Source: Enterococcus_E cecorum_C (lineage in GTDB: Bacteria > Bacillota > Bacilli > Lactobacillales > Enterococcaceae). From it: DNA of 64,000 nt. The notes below the pieces were generated by a model. The model had not been told where the DNA came from, ran no database searches, and saw only the letters and a program-made list of their open reading frames with translations. Below are positions 36,650-45,656 of the stretch, in pieces (position 1 is the stretch's first letter; every line of letters starts with the position of its first letter). A program made the translations under genes and the position numbers. The stretch lies in assembly GCF_052119425.1 (NCBI RefSeq), contig NZ_JBQKFH010000010.1:1-64000 (forward strand), read 5' to 3'.

Positions 36650-36678
36650 TTGCAAAATGAAAGGAGATTAGATATAGT
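36650..36678 (+). promoter_or_regulatory. Promoter of the fabT-acc cluster
   Basis: -35 TTGCAA (36650-36655), 17-bp spacer, -10 TATAGT (36673-36678). The -10 touches FabT box 2. Confidence 0.7.
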
Positions 36679-36706
36679 TTGATTATCAAATCTTTTGAGT
36701 ATCAAA
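36678..36706 (+). promoter_or_regulatory. Tandem FabT boxes 2 and 3
   Basis: TTTGATTATCAAA (36678-36690) and TTTGAGTATCAAA (36694-36706), 16 bp centre to centre, cover the -10 end and transcription start. FabT with long-chain acyl-ACP represses this cluster in related bacteria. Confidence 0.88.
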
Positions 36707-36725
36707 CTATCTAGGTGAAAGCAAT

Positions 36726-37166
36726 ATGGAAAATAATTACGAACAAATTAATCAGTTATTAGTCGATGTGTTTAATGATATTTTGATTATTGAAGAATCA
36801 GAACTGAAGAAATCCCAGTTCAACGATTTATCAATTACCGAAATGCATACGATTGAAGCGATTAGTATGTATAAGAAAAAGACCACCTCAGAAGTTGCAA
36901 AAGAATTGTCCATTACTGTGGGTACCTTGACAATTGCCATTAATAAGTTGGTGAAAAAAGGCTATGTGGAAAGAATTCGCAGTGAAGATGATCGCCGGGT
37001 AGTGAAATTAGGTTTGACAAAAAAAGGCCGATTATTATATCGCGTACATCAACATTTTCATCGCGAAATGATTAAGGCTATATTAGTAGGAATGGATGAA
37101 GCGGAGTCACAAGCATTGCTCAAGGCTTTGAATAATTTGCATTCATTTTTACAAGATTATAAGTAA
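36726..37166 (+). CDS. fabT: MarR-family fatty acid synthesis repressor FabT
   Basis: FabT is a MarR-type repressor that binds acyl-ACP and controls fatty acid synthesis genes. The 146-residue protein has the winged helix (TSEVAKELSITVGTLTIAIN, then VKKGYVERIRSEDDRRV). Position as first gene of the cluster, with three FabT boxes at its promoter, supports the assignment and autoregulation. Confidence 0.94.
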   Translation: MENNYEQINQLLVDVFNDILIIEESELKKSQFNDLSITEMHTIEAISMYKKKTTSEVAKELSITVGTLTIAINKLVKKGYVERIRSEDDRRVVKLGLTKKGRLLYRVHQHFHREMIKAILVGMDEAESQALLKALNNLHSFLQDYK

Positions 37167-37183
37167 GAATAGGATGTATCATT

Positions 37184-38149
37184 GTGTTGCAAATATTTCA
37201 AACTGCACATTATGTTCCCAAAAAAGTTCTGACTAATGAAGATTTATCCAAAATGATGGATACTTCTGATGAATGGATCTATTCGCGAACAGGCATCAAG
37301 ACTCGCCACATTGTTGAAACAGAAAATACATCTGATCTATGTATCAATGTTGCACGTCAACTATTGGATAAAGCTAACATATCTCCTGAACAAATTGGTT
37401 TTATTCTTGTGGCGACGATGACACCTGATTATCAAAGTCCATCGGTTGCTTGTCAAGTTCAAGGAGCCATTAATGCGCATCAGGCCTTCGCTTTTGATCT
37501 TACAGCTGCTTGTGCGGGGTTTGTCTATGCCTTGCACACAGCTAAAGGATTGCTTCATGATTTGCCAGCGGGTCAAGTCGGAATGATTATCGGTGGGGAG
37601 ACCTTAAGCAAAGTAGTGAATTGGCAAGATCGCACAACAAGTGTCTTATTTGGTGATGCTGCCGCGGGAGTACTCGTACGTTCGAGTGAAAAATTTGGGC
37701 TTATCAAAAGTCGCTGTTATGCAGATGGCCATTATGCACAGTCATTAACGAGTGGGTTTATTGCCAATCAGAGTCCATTTAGTTTATCCCAAGAAATGAT
37801 TTCGGATAAGTTAACCATGAACGGCCGTGATATTTTTGATTTTACGACACGAACGGTAGCAAATAGCCTAGATGAATTTTTGGGAGATGAGAAAGAAAAC
37901 ATTGATTATTTTCTTTTGCACCAAGCCAATGTCAGAATTCTTGATATTATGGCGAAAAAATTGAAGGTAGACCGTGATAAATTTTTGCAAAATATGGAAT
38001 ATTATGGCAATACTTCAGCAGCATCGATTCCATTGTTATTATCGGAGTCAGTGGAAAAAGGGACTATTAAGATAGGCTCAAAACAAAAGCTTGTGTTTTC
38101 CGGTTTTGGTGGGGGATTAAGTTACGGACATATCTTAACAACCATTTAA
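37184..38149 (+). CDS. fabH: Beta-ketoacyl-ACP synthase III
   Basis: FabH condenses acetyl-CoA with malonyl-ACP to start fatty acid synthesis. The 321-residue protein has the triad Cys in LTAACAGFVYAL, His in FLLHQANVRI and Asn in YYGNTSAAS. The GTG start follows AGGA; an adjacent in-frame TTG is possible. It lies 17 bp after fabT. Confidence 0.96.
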   Translation: MLQIFQTAHYVPKKVLTNEDLSKMMDTSDEWIYSRTGIKTRHIVETENTSDLCINVARQLLDKANISPEQIGFILVATMTPDYQSPSVACQVQGAINAHQAFAFDLTAACAGFVYALHTAKGLLHDLPAGQVGMIIGGETLSKVVNWQDRTTSVLFGDAAAGVLVRSSEKFGLIKSRCYADGHYAQSLTSGFIANQSPFSLSQEMISDKLTMNGRDIFDFTTRTVANSLDEFLGDEKENIDYFLLHQANVRILDIMAKKLKVDRDKFLQNMEYYGNTSAASIPLLLSESVEKGTIKIGSKQKLVFSGFGGGLSYGHILTTI

Positions 38150-38198
38150 AAATCGTAAACAAATAAATTTAGAAAAAACATTTTTGGAGGAATATATA

Positions 38199-38435
38199 AT
38201 GACTAAAGAAGAAATTTTTGGAAAAATTCAAGAAATCGTTGCAGAGGAATTAGATAAAGAAGCTGGAGAAATCCTATTAACAACGAATTTACAAGAAGAT
38301 TTAGATGCAGATAGCTTAGATTTATTCCAAGTAATTAATGAAATTGAGGATGCATTTGATGTCAAAATTGAAACAGAAGAAGGTATTCAAACGGTAGAAG
38401 ATTTAGTTAACTTTGTGGCAAATAACCAAAATTAA
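38199..38435 (+). CDS. acpP: Acyl carrier protein
   Basis: The 78-residue acidic protein carries the growing acyl chain on 4'-phosphopantetheine attached to Ser in the DADSLDLFQ motif. Start ATG 38199 is set by GGAGG at 38186-38190. A hairpin terminator follows directly, unlike the usual arrangement where fabK comes next. Confidence 0.96.
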   Translation: MTKEEIFGKIQEIVAEELDKEAGEILLTTNLQEDLDADSLDLFQVINEIEDAFDVKIETEEGIQTVEDLVNFVANNQN

Positions 38436-38441
38436 TCAAAT

Positions 38442-38473
38442 AAAGACAGGAGAAGCGCAATTTCCTGTCTTTT
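38442..38473 (+). terminator. Intrinsic terminator between acpP and fabD
   Basis: AAAGACAGGA (38442-38451) pairs with TCCTGTCTTT (38463-38472), a perfect 10-bp stem with a short T tail. It would give more acpP than downstream message. Confidence 0.75.
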
Positions 38474-38526
38474 CACTATTAATAAGTTAACTCAAAATAT
38501 CACCTTGTAAATGTAAGGAGCTAGAG

Positions 38527-39456
38527 ATGAAAAAAACAGCTTTTCTATTCAGTGGACAAGGCGCACAATATTTTGGAATGGGGCGCGATTTGGCTGAAAA
38601 ATATCCGATTGTCGATCAAACGTTTAATGAAGCAAGTGAAATCTTGGGTATAGATATGAAGAAGTTATGTTTTGAAAAAAATGAACAATTAAATTTAACG
38701 CAATATACCCAACCAGCAATTTTGACGGTTAGTGTGGCCATTTTACGTTTGTTATCTGAATATCAAATACAACCAGATGCAGTCATGGGATTGAGCCTAG
38801 GTGAATATAGCGCCTTAGTTGCTAGCGAGGTTTTAGATTTTCCAACTGCACTAAAGATTGTTGCAAAACGTGGTCTGTATATGACACAAGCCGCTCCGAC
38901 TGGTACAGGTAAAATGGTGGCAATAATGAATGCCCCCATTGAAACCATAGAAGAATGTTGTCAAAAAGCGAGTCATTTAGGAGTGGTTGCCCCAGCTAAT
39001 TATAATACGCCCAACCAGATTGTTATTGGTGGTGAAGTGGACGCGGTAGATGAAGCGGTGACTTTATTACATCGTGCGGGTGTCAAAAGAATGATCGAGT
39101 TAAATGTGAGTGGGCCTTTCCATACTGCTTTACTTCAATCTGCAGGTGATCAACTGCATGAATTATTTCAAACAGTGACTTTTCAAGCGCCTAAGATTCC
39201 GGTGATTAGCAATACAACTGCCAAAGTGATGTCTAAAGAAGAAATTGCCCATTTACTAGAATTACAGGTTCAATCACCGGTTAGATTTTATGAAAGTATC
39301 GCCACATTACAAAGTATGGGAATTACAGAAATGATTGAAGTTGGCCCTGGAAAGGTGTTATCTGGATTTATAAAGAAAATTGATAAATCAATCCATATGT
39401 TTCGAGTTGAAAGTGAAGAGACGTTGCAAGTGTTGTTAGCGGAAAAAGGAAAATAA
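38527..39456 (+). CDS. fabD: Malonyl-CoA-ACP transacylase
   Basis: FabD moves malonyl from CoA to ACP. The 309-residue protein has FSGQGAQYFGMG, the nucleophile Ser in MGLSLGEYSAL (Leu in place of the common His of GHSxG) and the catalytic His in SGPFHTALL. It starts 53 bp after the acpP terminator with AAGGAG. No fabK gene lies between acpP and fabD. Confidence 0.95.
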   Translation: MKKTAFLFSGQGAQYFGMGRDLAEKYPIVDQTFNEASEILGIDMKKLCFEKNEQLNLTQYTQPAILTVSVAILRLLSEYQIQPDAVMGLSLGEYSALVASEVLDFPTALKIVAKRGLYMTQAAPTGTGKMVAIMNAPIETIEECCQKASHLGVVAPANYNTPNQIVIGGEVDAVDEAVTLLHRAGVKRMIELNVSGPFHTALLQSAGDQLHELFQTVTFQAPKIPVISNTTAKVMSKEEIAHLLELQVQSPVRFYESIATLQSMGITEMIEVGPGKVLSGFIKKIDKSIHMFRVESEETLQVLLAEKGK

Positions 39457-39466
39457 AGAGGTAAAA

Positions 39467-40201
39467 ATGGAATTAAAAGGACAAACTGCATTTATTACAG
39501 GTAGTACTAGAGGAATAGGCTTAGCAATTGCCAAGGCATTCGCTAAACAAGGTGTTCATATTATTTTAAATGGTCGTCGTCCGGTTAGTGAAATACTTAT
39601 TGCTGAAATAAGAGCTTTTGGTGTTGAGTGTATTGGTATTTCTGGAGATATCTCTAATTCAGAGGAAGTCAAAGAAATGGTTAAACAAGCAAATGAATTT
39701 GCGCCTGTGACTATTTTGGTCAATAATGCGGGAATTACTAATGATAAATTATTGTTAAGAATGAATGAACAAGATTTTGAACAAGTTTTGAAAGTGAATT
39801 TAACGGGTAGTTTTAACATGACACAGCAATTACTAAAAGGTATGTTAAAGCAACGAAAAGGAACGATTATTAATATTTCAAGCGTTTCGGGATTAATGGG
39901 AAATGTCGGTCAAGCGAATTATGCAGCCAGTAAAGCGGGGTTAATCGGATTTACGAAGACAGTCGCTCGGGAAATTGCCCCACGCAAAATTACTTGTAAT
40001 GCAATTGCTCCGGGGTTTATCGAAACGGATATGACTAGTGAGCTTAGTGACAAAATTCGTGAAGAGATGACAAAAAACATACCATTACAACATTTTGGTC
40101 AAGTAGAAGATATTGCAAATACTGCAGTTTTCTTAGCGAAGAGTCCTTATATTACAGGCCAAGTGATTAATGTTGATGGTGGATTAGTGATGAATGGATA
40201 G
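39467..40201 (+). CDS. fabG: 3-oxoacyl-ACP reductase
   Basis: FabG is the NADPH-dependent reductase of each elongation round. The 244-residue SDR protein has TGSTRGIGLAIA, NNAGIT, and the Ser-Tyr-Lys triad in NISSVSGLMG and ANYAASKAGL. It lies 10 bp after fabD. Confidence 0.96.
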   Translation: MELKGQTAFITGSTRGIGLAIAKAFAKQGVHIILNGRRPVSEILIAEIRAFGVECIGISGDISNSEEVKEMVKQANEFAPVTILVNNAGITNDKLLLRMNEQDFEQVLKVNLTGSFNMTQQLLKGMLKQRKGTIINISSVSGLMGNVGQANYAASKAGLIGFTKTVAREIAPRKITCNAIAPGFIETDMTSELSDKIREEMTKNIPLQHFGQVEDIANTAVFLAKSPYITGQVINVDGGLVMNG

Positions 40202-40212
40202 GAGTGTTTCAA

Positions 40213-41454
40213 GTGACTCGTGTCGTAATTACAGGCTATGGTATTGTTTCTCCAATTGGTAATGATGCGGATAGCTTTTTAGATAGTTTAAAAACTGGTA
40301 AAAATGGGATTGGCCCGATTACGAAATTCGATGCTAGCCAGACAGGAATACATGTAGCAGGTGAGGTCAAGGATTTCCCATTAGAAAAATATTTTGTCAA
40401 AAAAGATTTAAAACGGATGGATTTGTTTTCGATTTATGGTATCCATGCGGCTTTAGATGCGATGGAAATGGCAAAATTAGATTTAGAAAAAATTGATCAG
40501 GATCGTTTTGGGGTGATGGTTGGTTCAGGGATTGGCGGATTGCCTACGATTCAGGAGCAAGTAACACGTATGAATGAAAAAGGCCCTAAACGTGTTTCGC
40601 CTCTTTTTGTCCCAATGTCGATTACGAATATGGTTGCAGGAAATATTGCTTTGCGTGTGGGCGCAAAAGGAATTTGTACAACTACGGTAACCGCTTGTGC
40701 ATCCGGAACGCATTCGATTGGTGAGGCTTTTCGTAATATTAAGCATGGTTATGCAGATGTTATGCTAGCGGGTGGCTCGGAATCAACTATTTGTGAAATC
40801 GGGATTGCCGGTTTTGCTTCCCTAACTGCACTATCAACAAGTGAGGATCCTAACCATGCATCGATTCCGTTTGATGTTGATCGCAATGGCTTTGTGATGG
40901 GAGAAGGTGCTGGCGTGTTACTTCTTGAATCTTTAGAACATGCTTTAGCTCGAAAGGCGACTATCTTGGGTGAAGTGGTCGGTTATGGGGCGAATTGTGA
41001 TGCTTATCATATGACGGCGCCTAATCCAGATGGTTCTGGGGCAGGTAAAGCGATGAAGTTAGCCATGAAAGAAGCCAATGTCGCACCTGATGAGATTGGT
41101 TATATTAATGCACATGGGACTAGCACACCGGCGAATGATAAGTCTGAGGCAGTGGCGATTCATTATGGCTTGGGCGAAAATTATTTAAATACTTATGTAA
41201 GTTCTACAAAATCAATGACAGGTCATTTACTTGGTGCTGCTGGTGGTGTTGAAGCAGTGGCGACTTTATTGGCATTGCAACATCAATTTATTCCACCAAC
41301 GATTAATGTTACTCATCAAGACCCAGAAATTACGCTTAACGTGGTTAAAAATCAAGCAGTGGATGCTTCTTTTGATTATGCGATGAGTAATTCACTTGGC
41401 TTTGGGGGCCATAATGCGGTAATTTTATTGAAACGATGGGAGGATGAAGCATGA
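40213..41454 (+). CDS. fabF: Beta-ketoacyl-ACP synthase II
   Basis: FabF performs chain elongation. The 413-residue protein has the Cys-His-His triad: TACASGTHSIG, YINAHGTSTPANDK and KSMTGHLLGAAGG. GTG 40213 is chosen, 8 nt from GGAG; GTG 40204 overlaps that site. It overlaps accB by 4 bp (ATGA). Confidence 0.96.
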   Translation: MTRVVITGYGIVSPIGNDADSFLDSLKTGKNGIGPITKFDASQTGIHVAGEVKDFPLEKYFVKKDLKRMDLFSIYGIHAALDAMEMAKLDLEKIDQDRFGVMVGSGIGGLPTIQEQVTRMNEKGPKRVSPLFVPMSITNMVAGNIALRVGAKGICTTTVTACASGTHSIGEAFRNIKHGYADVMLAGGSESTICEIGIAGFASLTALSTSEDPNHASIPFDVDRNGFVMGEGAGVLLLESLEHALARKATILGEVVGYGANCDAYHMTAPNPDGSGAGKAMKLAMKEANVAPDEIGYINAHGTSTPANDKSEAVAIHYGLGENYLNTYVSSTKSMTGHLLGAAGGVEAVATLLALQHQFIPPTINVTHQDPEITLNVVKNQAVDASFDYAMSNSLGFGGHNAVILLKRWEDEA

Positions 41455-41927
41455 ATTTAGCAGAGATTAAAGAGTTATTTTTGCTATTTAATGATTCTGA
41501 TGTTCGCGAATTTGATTTAAAGCAAGCAGATTTTTCGCTTTATCTAAGTAAAAATGAGCAAAATCGTGTTGTGCTTAACTCTAGTCCCATCCAACAAGAA
41601 TCAGTGGGAGCGACAGAATTACCAAGTTCTCAAAACACTACTCCGTCAGTTCAAGCGTCAGAAAGTACGAACAAAGTGATAGAAGATGTCGTGACCATTC
41701 AATCGCCATTAGTAGGAGTGGCTTATTTAAAACCATCTCCAGACAAAGCCCCCTTTAAACAAGTTGGCGATAAGGTCAAAAAAGGGGAAGTTGTCTGCAT
41801 TATTGAAGCGATGAAAGTCATGAATGAAATTACTAGTGACGTTGATGGTGAGATTGTTGAGATAAATGTTTCCAACGAAGAAATGGTTGAATATAACCAA
41901 GTATTATTTACAGTAAAAGAGGGATAA
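41451..41927 (+). CDS. accB: Biotin carboxyl carrier protein of acetyl-CoA carboxylase
   Basis: AccB carries biotin between the carboxylase and transferase halves. The 158-residue protein has a flexible Ser/Thr/Gln-rich linker (about 45-80) and the biotinyl domain with the modified Lys in EAMKVMNE. Translationally coupled to fabF. Confidence 0.95.
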   Translation: MNLAEIKELFLLFNDSDVREFDLKQADFSLYLSKNEQNRVVLNSSPIQQESVGATELPSSQNTTPSVQASESTNKVIEDVVTIQSPLVGVAYLKPSPDKAPFKQVGDKVKKGEVVCIIEAMKVMNEITSDVDGEIVEINVSNEEMVEYNQVLFTVKEG

Positions 41928-41929
41928 AC

Positions 41930-42358
41930 ATGGTATTAATGGATATTGTACAAATCAAAGAAATCATTCCACATCGTTATCCTATGTTGCTTATTGATCG
42001 TGTTGAGGAATTAACTGAAGGGCAAAGAATTGTGGCAAAGAAAAATGTGACAATCAATGAACCTTTCTTTCAAGGGCACTTTCCACATGAGCCTGTGATG
42101 CCTGGCGTTTTAATTGTAGAAGCTATGGCCCAAGCAGGCGCAGTTGCTTTATTATCATTACCACAATTTAAAGGAAAGACTGCCTATTTTGGTGGAATTG
42201 ATAAAGCAAAATTTCGTAAAAAAGTAACACCTGGAGATACTTTGATTTTGAAAGTTGAGATTCTAAAAATTAAAGCAAATGCCGGCTTAGGTAAGGGAAT
42301 TGCGCGTGTAGACGGCAAAAAAGTTGCTGAAGCCGAGCTCACATTTATGATTGGATAG
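41930..42358 (+). CDS. fabZ: 3-hydroxyacyl-ACP dehydratase FabZ
   Basis: The 142-residue hotdog-fold dehydratase has PHRYPMLLIDRV and the catalytic His/Glu in GHFPHEPVMPGVLIVEAMAQ. Enterococci as I recall also carry a FabZ paralogue acting as an isomerase (FabN) elsewhere; position inside the acc genes favours FabZ here. Confidence 0.92.
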   Translation: MVLMDIVQIKEIIPHRYPMLLIDRVEELTEGQRIVAKKNVTINEPFFQGHFPHEPVMPGVLIVEAMAQAGAVALLSLPQFKGKTAYFGGIDKAKFRKKVTPGDTLILKVEILKIKANAGLGKGIARVDGKKVAEAELTFMIG

Positions 42359-42364
42359 AGGCAA

Positions 42365-43732
42365 ATGTTTTCAAAAGTATTAATTGCAAATCGTGGAGAA
42401 ATCGCAGTCAGAATCATTCGGGCTTGTCGTGAATTAGGGATAAGAACGGTGGCAGTGTATTCTGAAGCTGACAAAGAAGCCATGCATACTGAATTAGCCG
42501 ATGAAGCTGTTTGTATTGGCCCAAGTAAAGCAAGCGAATCGTATTTAAATAAACAACAAATATTAAGTGCTGCGGTCTTGACGAAAGCGGAGGCCATCCA
42601 TCCAGGCTTTGGCTTTTTATCAGAAAATAGTCAGTTTGCTGAAATGTGTGAGGCTTGCCATATCACCTTCATTGGTCCCAAAAGCCAAACCATTGATGAA
42701 ATGGGGAATAAAATTCATGCGCGCCAATTGATGAAAAAAGCAGGTGTACCAGTCATTCCAGGAAGCGATGGGGCGATTGTCGATGTCAAACAAGCACTAG
42801 AAATTGCCAATCAGGTAGGCTATCCTGTCATGCTTAAGGCTGCGGCAGGTGGTGGTGGTAAGGGAATTCGCAAGGTATTGTCTGAAGCTGAGTTACCTAG
42901 TGCCTTTGCTTCTGCTCAACAAGAAGCTAAAGCCGCCTTTGGTAATGATGAAATGTATCTAGAAAAAATTATTTATCCAGCTAGACATATCGAAGTTCAA
43001 ATATTAGGCGATAAATATGGGAATGTCCTTCATTTTGGTGAACGTGATTGTTCCTTACAACGCAATAATCAAAAAGTATTAGAAGAATCACCATCTGTTG
43101 TGATTTCTGAAACGAATCGTGAAAAACTAGGTAAAATTGCGGTCAAAGCAGCAAAAGCGGTGTCTTATGAAAATGCTGGGACTATTGAGTTTTTGATGGA
43201 TTTGTCTGGTCAGTTTTATTTTATGGAAATGAATACCCGTATCCAAGTAGAGCATCCTATTACTGAGATGGTGACGGGGGTTGATTTGGTGAAAAAACAA
43301 ATTGAAGTAGCTGCTGGTGAAAAATTAACCATTAAACAAGAAGATATTAAGTTGCGTGGTCATGCGATTGAATGTCGGATTAATGCTGAAAATCCTGCCT
43401 TTCATTTTGCTCCCTCACCTGGGAAAATTGAAAATCTACTATTACCAAGTGGAGGTATGGGGCTAAGAGTGGATAGCGCGATGTATTCGGGTTATGCCAT
43501 TCCACCATTTTATGATTCGATGATTGCCAAGATTATTGTGCATGGTCAAACGCGTTTTGAAGCACTGATGAAGATGCAACGTGCGCTTGGTGAATTAGTA
43601 ACAGACGGGGTTGCGACCAATGCTGAGTTTCAGATGGATTTAATCAGCCATCCCAATGTAATTGCTGGGGATTATGATACTTCATTTTTACAAGAAACAT
43701 TTTTACCTGCTTGGCAAGAAAGTTTGAACTAG
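42365..43732 (+). CDS. accC: Biotin carboxylase of acetyl-CoA carboxylase
   Basis: AccC carboxylates biotin on AccB using ATP and bicarbonate. The 455-residue ATP-grasp protein has VLIANRGEIAVRIIRA, the glycine-rich loop KAAAGGGGKGIR, EVQILGD and the active-site EMNTRIQVEHPITEMVTG. It lies 6 bp after fabZ. Confidence 0.97.
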   Translation: MFSKVLIANRGEIAVRIIRACRELGIRTVAVYSEADKEAMHTELADEAVCIGPSKASESYLNKQQILSAAVLTKAEAIHPGFGFLSENSQFAEMCEACHITFIGPKSQTIDEMGNKIHARQLMKKAGVPVIPGSDGAIVDVKQALEIANQVGYPVMLKAAAGGGGKGIRKVLSEAELPSAFASAQQEAKAAFGNDEMYLEKIIYPARHIEVQILGDKYGNVLHFGERDCSLQRNNQKVLEESPSVVISETNREKLGKIAVKAAKAVSYENAGTIEFLMDLSGQFYFMEMNTRIQVEHPITEMVTGVDLVKKQIEVAAGEKLTIKQEDIKLRGHAIECRINAENPAFHFAPSPGKIENLLLPSGGMGLRVDSAMYSGYAIPPFYDSMIAKIIVHGQTRFEALMKMQRALGELVTDGVATNAEFQMDLISHPNVIAGDYDTSFLQETFLPAWQESLN

Positions 43733-43743
43733 GAAGTGAGTAA

Positions 43744-44616
43744 ATGGCTTTATTTAGGAAGAAAAAAGATTATATTCGTATTTCACCCAATCGTGAAGAA
43801 CACCCACAAAATCAGCCTAGTGTACCAGATAATTTGTGGGCTAAATGTCCCAACTGTAAAAAGACCATTTATACTAAAGAGATTGGCCAAGAAAAAAGTT
43901 GTCCTAATTGTGGCTATCATTTTAGACTAAATGCCTGGCAAAGACTAGCGATTACTGTTGATAAAAAAAGTTTTACTGAATTTGATACTGAGTTAGTAAC
44001 TAAAGATCCTTTACAGTTTCCCGGTTATCAAGAAAAAATTAGCCAAATGCAAAGCAAAACTCACTTAAATGAAGCAGTTTTAACGGGAATTGCTAGAATT
44101 GATGAACAAACCATTGCGATTGGTATCATGGATGCAAACTTTATTATGGGTAGTATGGGGACTGTTGTTGGTGAGAAGATTACACGTCTTTTTGAATATG
44201 CCACGCAAAAGTCCTTGCCGGTAGTCTTGTTTACCGCTTCTGGTGGGGCTAGGATGCAAGAAGGAATCTTTTCATTGATGCAAATGGCTAAAATTTCTGC
44301 TGCAGTAAAGGCACATAGCAATGCAGGTTTATGTTATATTACGGTTTTAACCGACCCTACGACTGGTGGTGTTACTGCTAGTTTTGCTATGCAAGGCGAT
44401 GTCATTTTAGCTGAACCTCGGGTGTTGATAGGTTTTGCTGGGCGACGTGTGATTGAACAAACTTTAAAACAAGATTTACCTGATGATTTTCAAAAAGCTG
44501 AATTTTTATTAGCGCATGGTTTTATTGATCAAATTGTTCCAAGAAACGAGTTACGCACACGTTTAAGCAATATTATCAAACTTCATACGCAGAAAGGATG
44601 GTTGCCAAATGAGTAA
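43744..44616 (+). CDS. accD: Acetyl-CoA carboxylase carboxyltransferase beta subunit
   Basis: The 290-residue protein has an N-terminal zinc ribbon (CPNCKKTIY and CPNCGYHFR) and the crotonase-fold carboxyltransferase domain with FTASGGARMQEG and DPTTGGVTASFAM. It overlaps accA by 8 bp. Confidence 0.97.
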   Translation: MALFRKKKDYIRISPNREEHPQNQPSVPDNLWAKCPNCKKTIYTKEIGQEKSCPNCGYHFRLNAWQRLAITVDKKSFTEFDTELVTKDPLQFPGYQEKISQMQSKTHLNEAVLTGIARIDEQTIAIGIMDANFIMGSMGTVVGEKITRLFEYATQKSLPVVLFTASGGARMQEGIFSLMQMAKISAAVKAHSNAGLCYITVLTDPTTGGVTASFAMQGDVILAEPRVLIGFAGRRVIEQTLKQDLPDDFQKAEFLLAHGFIDQIVPRNELRTRLSNIIKLHTQKGWLPNE

Positions 44617-45394
44617 ATCAGCTGCTGAGATTGTCAAGTTAGCTCGTAAACAAGATCGTTTGACTGCTCTGGATTTTTTTGAACAAGTATTTACTGATTT
44701 TCAAGAGTTTCATGGGGATCGTCTATTTTCTGATGATGAAGCTGTCGTTGGTGGAATTGCTTTATTAGATCAAAAACCGGTGACTGTTATAGGTATCCAA
44801 AAAGGTAAAAATCTACCAGAAAATCTCCGACGCAACTTTGGACAGGCACATCCTGAAGGTTACCGAAAAGCGCTCAGATTAATGAAACAAGCTGAAAAAT
44901 TTCATCGTCCAGTGATTACCTTTATTAATACCGCTGGAGCCTACTGTGGGATTGGTGCTGAAGAACGTGGTGAAGGAGAAGCCATTGCTAGGAATCTTCT
45001 TGAAATGTCTGACTTAAAAGTGCCGATTATTGCTATTATTATTGGCGAAGGTGGTAGTGGTGGTGCTTTGGCTTTAGCTTTAGGAGATGAGGTCTGGATG
45101 ATGGAGCACGCCATATATGCGATACTTTCACCAGAAGGATTTGCTTCTATATTATGGAAAGATGCTTCAAGAGCAAATGAAGCTAGTGAATTAATGAAAA
45201 TCACAGCAAAAGAATTAAATGAATTAGGCATTATTGATAAGGTGCTCCCTGAAGTCATGCAGGAAAGAGCGTTGACCCATCAAGAAATTATTGATCAAGT
45301 GCGTATCGAATTAGTCTATACTTTGAAGCAATTATGTCAGTTATCTGTGGAAGAATTACTTGAAAGACGCTACCAAAGATTTAGAAAATATTAA
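44609..45394 (+). CDS. accA: Acetyl-CoA carboxylase carboxyltransferase alpha subunit
   Basis: The 261-residue partner of AccD transfers carboxyl from biotin to acetyl-CoA. Segments FGQAHPEGYRKALRLM, FINTAGAYCGIGAEERGE and EGGSGGALALALGD are typical. It is shorter than the Proteobacterial form, as in other cocci. Last gene of the cluster, followed by a terminator. Confidence 0.97.
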   Translation: MSKSAAEIVKLARKQDRLTALDFFEQVFTDFQEFHGDRLFSDDEAVVGGIALLDQKPVTVIGIQKGKNLPENLRRNFGQAHPEGYRKALRLMKQAEKFHRPVITFINTAGAYCGIGAEERGEGEAIARNLLEMSDLKVPIIAIIIGEGGSGGALALALGDEVWMMEHAIYAILSPEGFASILWKDASRANEASELMKITAKELNELGIIDKVLPEVMQERALTHQEIIDQVRIELVYTLKQLCQLSVEELLERRYQRFRKY

Positions 45395-45399
45395 GCAAA

Positions 45400-45436
45400 A
45401 GTGAAGAAACCTTATATTAGGATTCTTCGCTTTTTT
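45400..45436 (+). terminator. Rho-independent terminator after accA
   Basis: AGTGAAGAAACC (45400-45411) pairs with GGATTCTTCGCT (45420-45431), one mismatch and one G-T pair, then six T. Confidence 0.85.
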
Positions 45437-45476
45437 GCATATTGTTTTTGCATAAATATTAATTGCCGATTGAATA

Positions 45477-45498
45477 GTATAATTTCTTAGTATTATAC
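45477..45498. promoter_or_regulatory. Inverted repeat over a possible -10 box
   Basis: GTATAAT (45477-45483) and ATTATAC (45492-45498) form a perfect inverted repeat; TATAAT at 45478-45483 could be a -10. It may be an operator of the downstream transporter. Confidence 0.4.
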
Positions 45499-45516
45499 GG
45501 ATGATTTAGTTATTAA

Positions 45517-45532
45517 TAGAAAACGTTACCAA
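45517..45532 (+). promoter_or_regulatory. cre-like site
   Basis: TAGAAAACGTTACCAA matches 14 of 16 positions of the CcpA consensus WTGNAANCGNWWWCAW. It lies about 125 bp before the transporter operon. Confidence 0.45.
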
Positions 45533-45592
45533 AAAATGATGAAAAAATATTCAATTTTTTTGCATTTTTTAGTTTCTTTTTTCATGATTATG

Positions 45593-45601
45593 TGTTAATA
45601 T
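45593..45601 (+). promoter_or_regulatory. Possible promoter of the amino acid ABC transporter
   Basis: TGT-TAATAT extended -10 with a weak TTTCTT -35 at 45573-45578. Confidence 0.35.
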
Positions 45602-45656
45602 GCATAATATAGTTGAAATATTAAATAAAAATGCATAAAAATAAGGAGTGTCTCAT

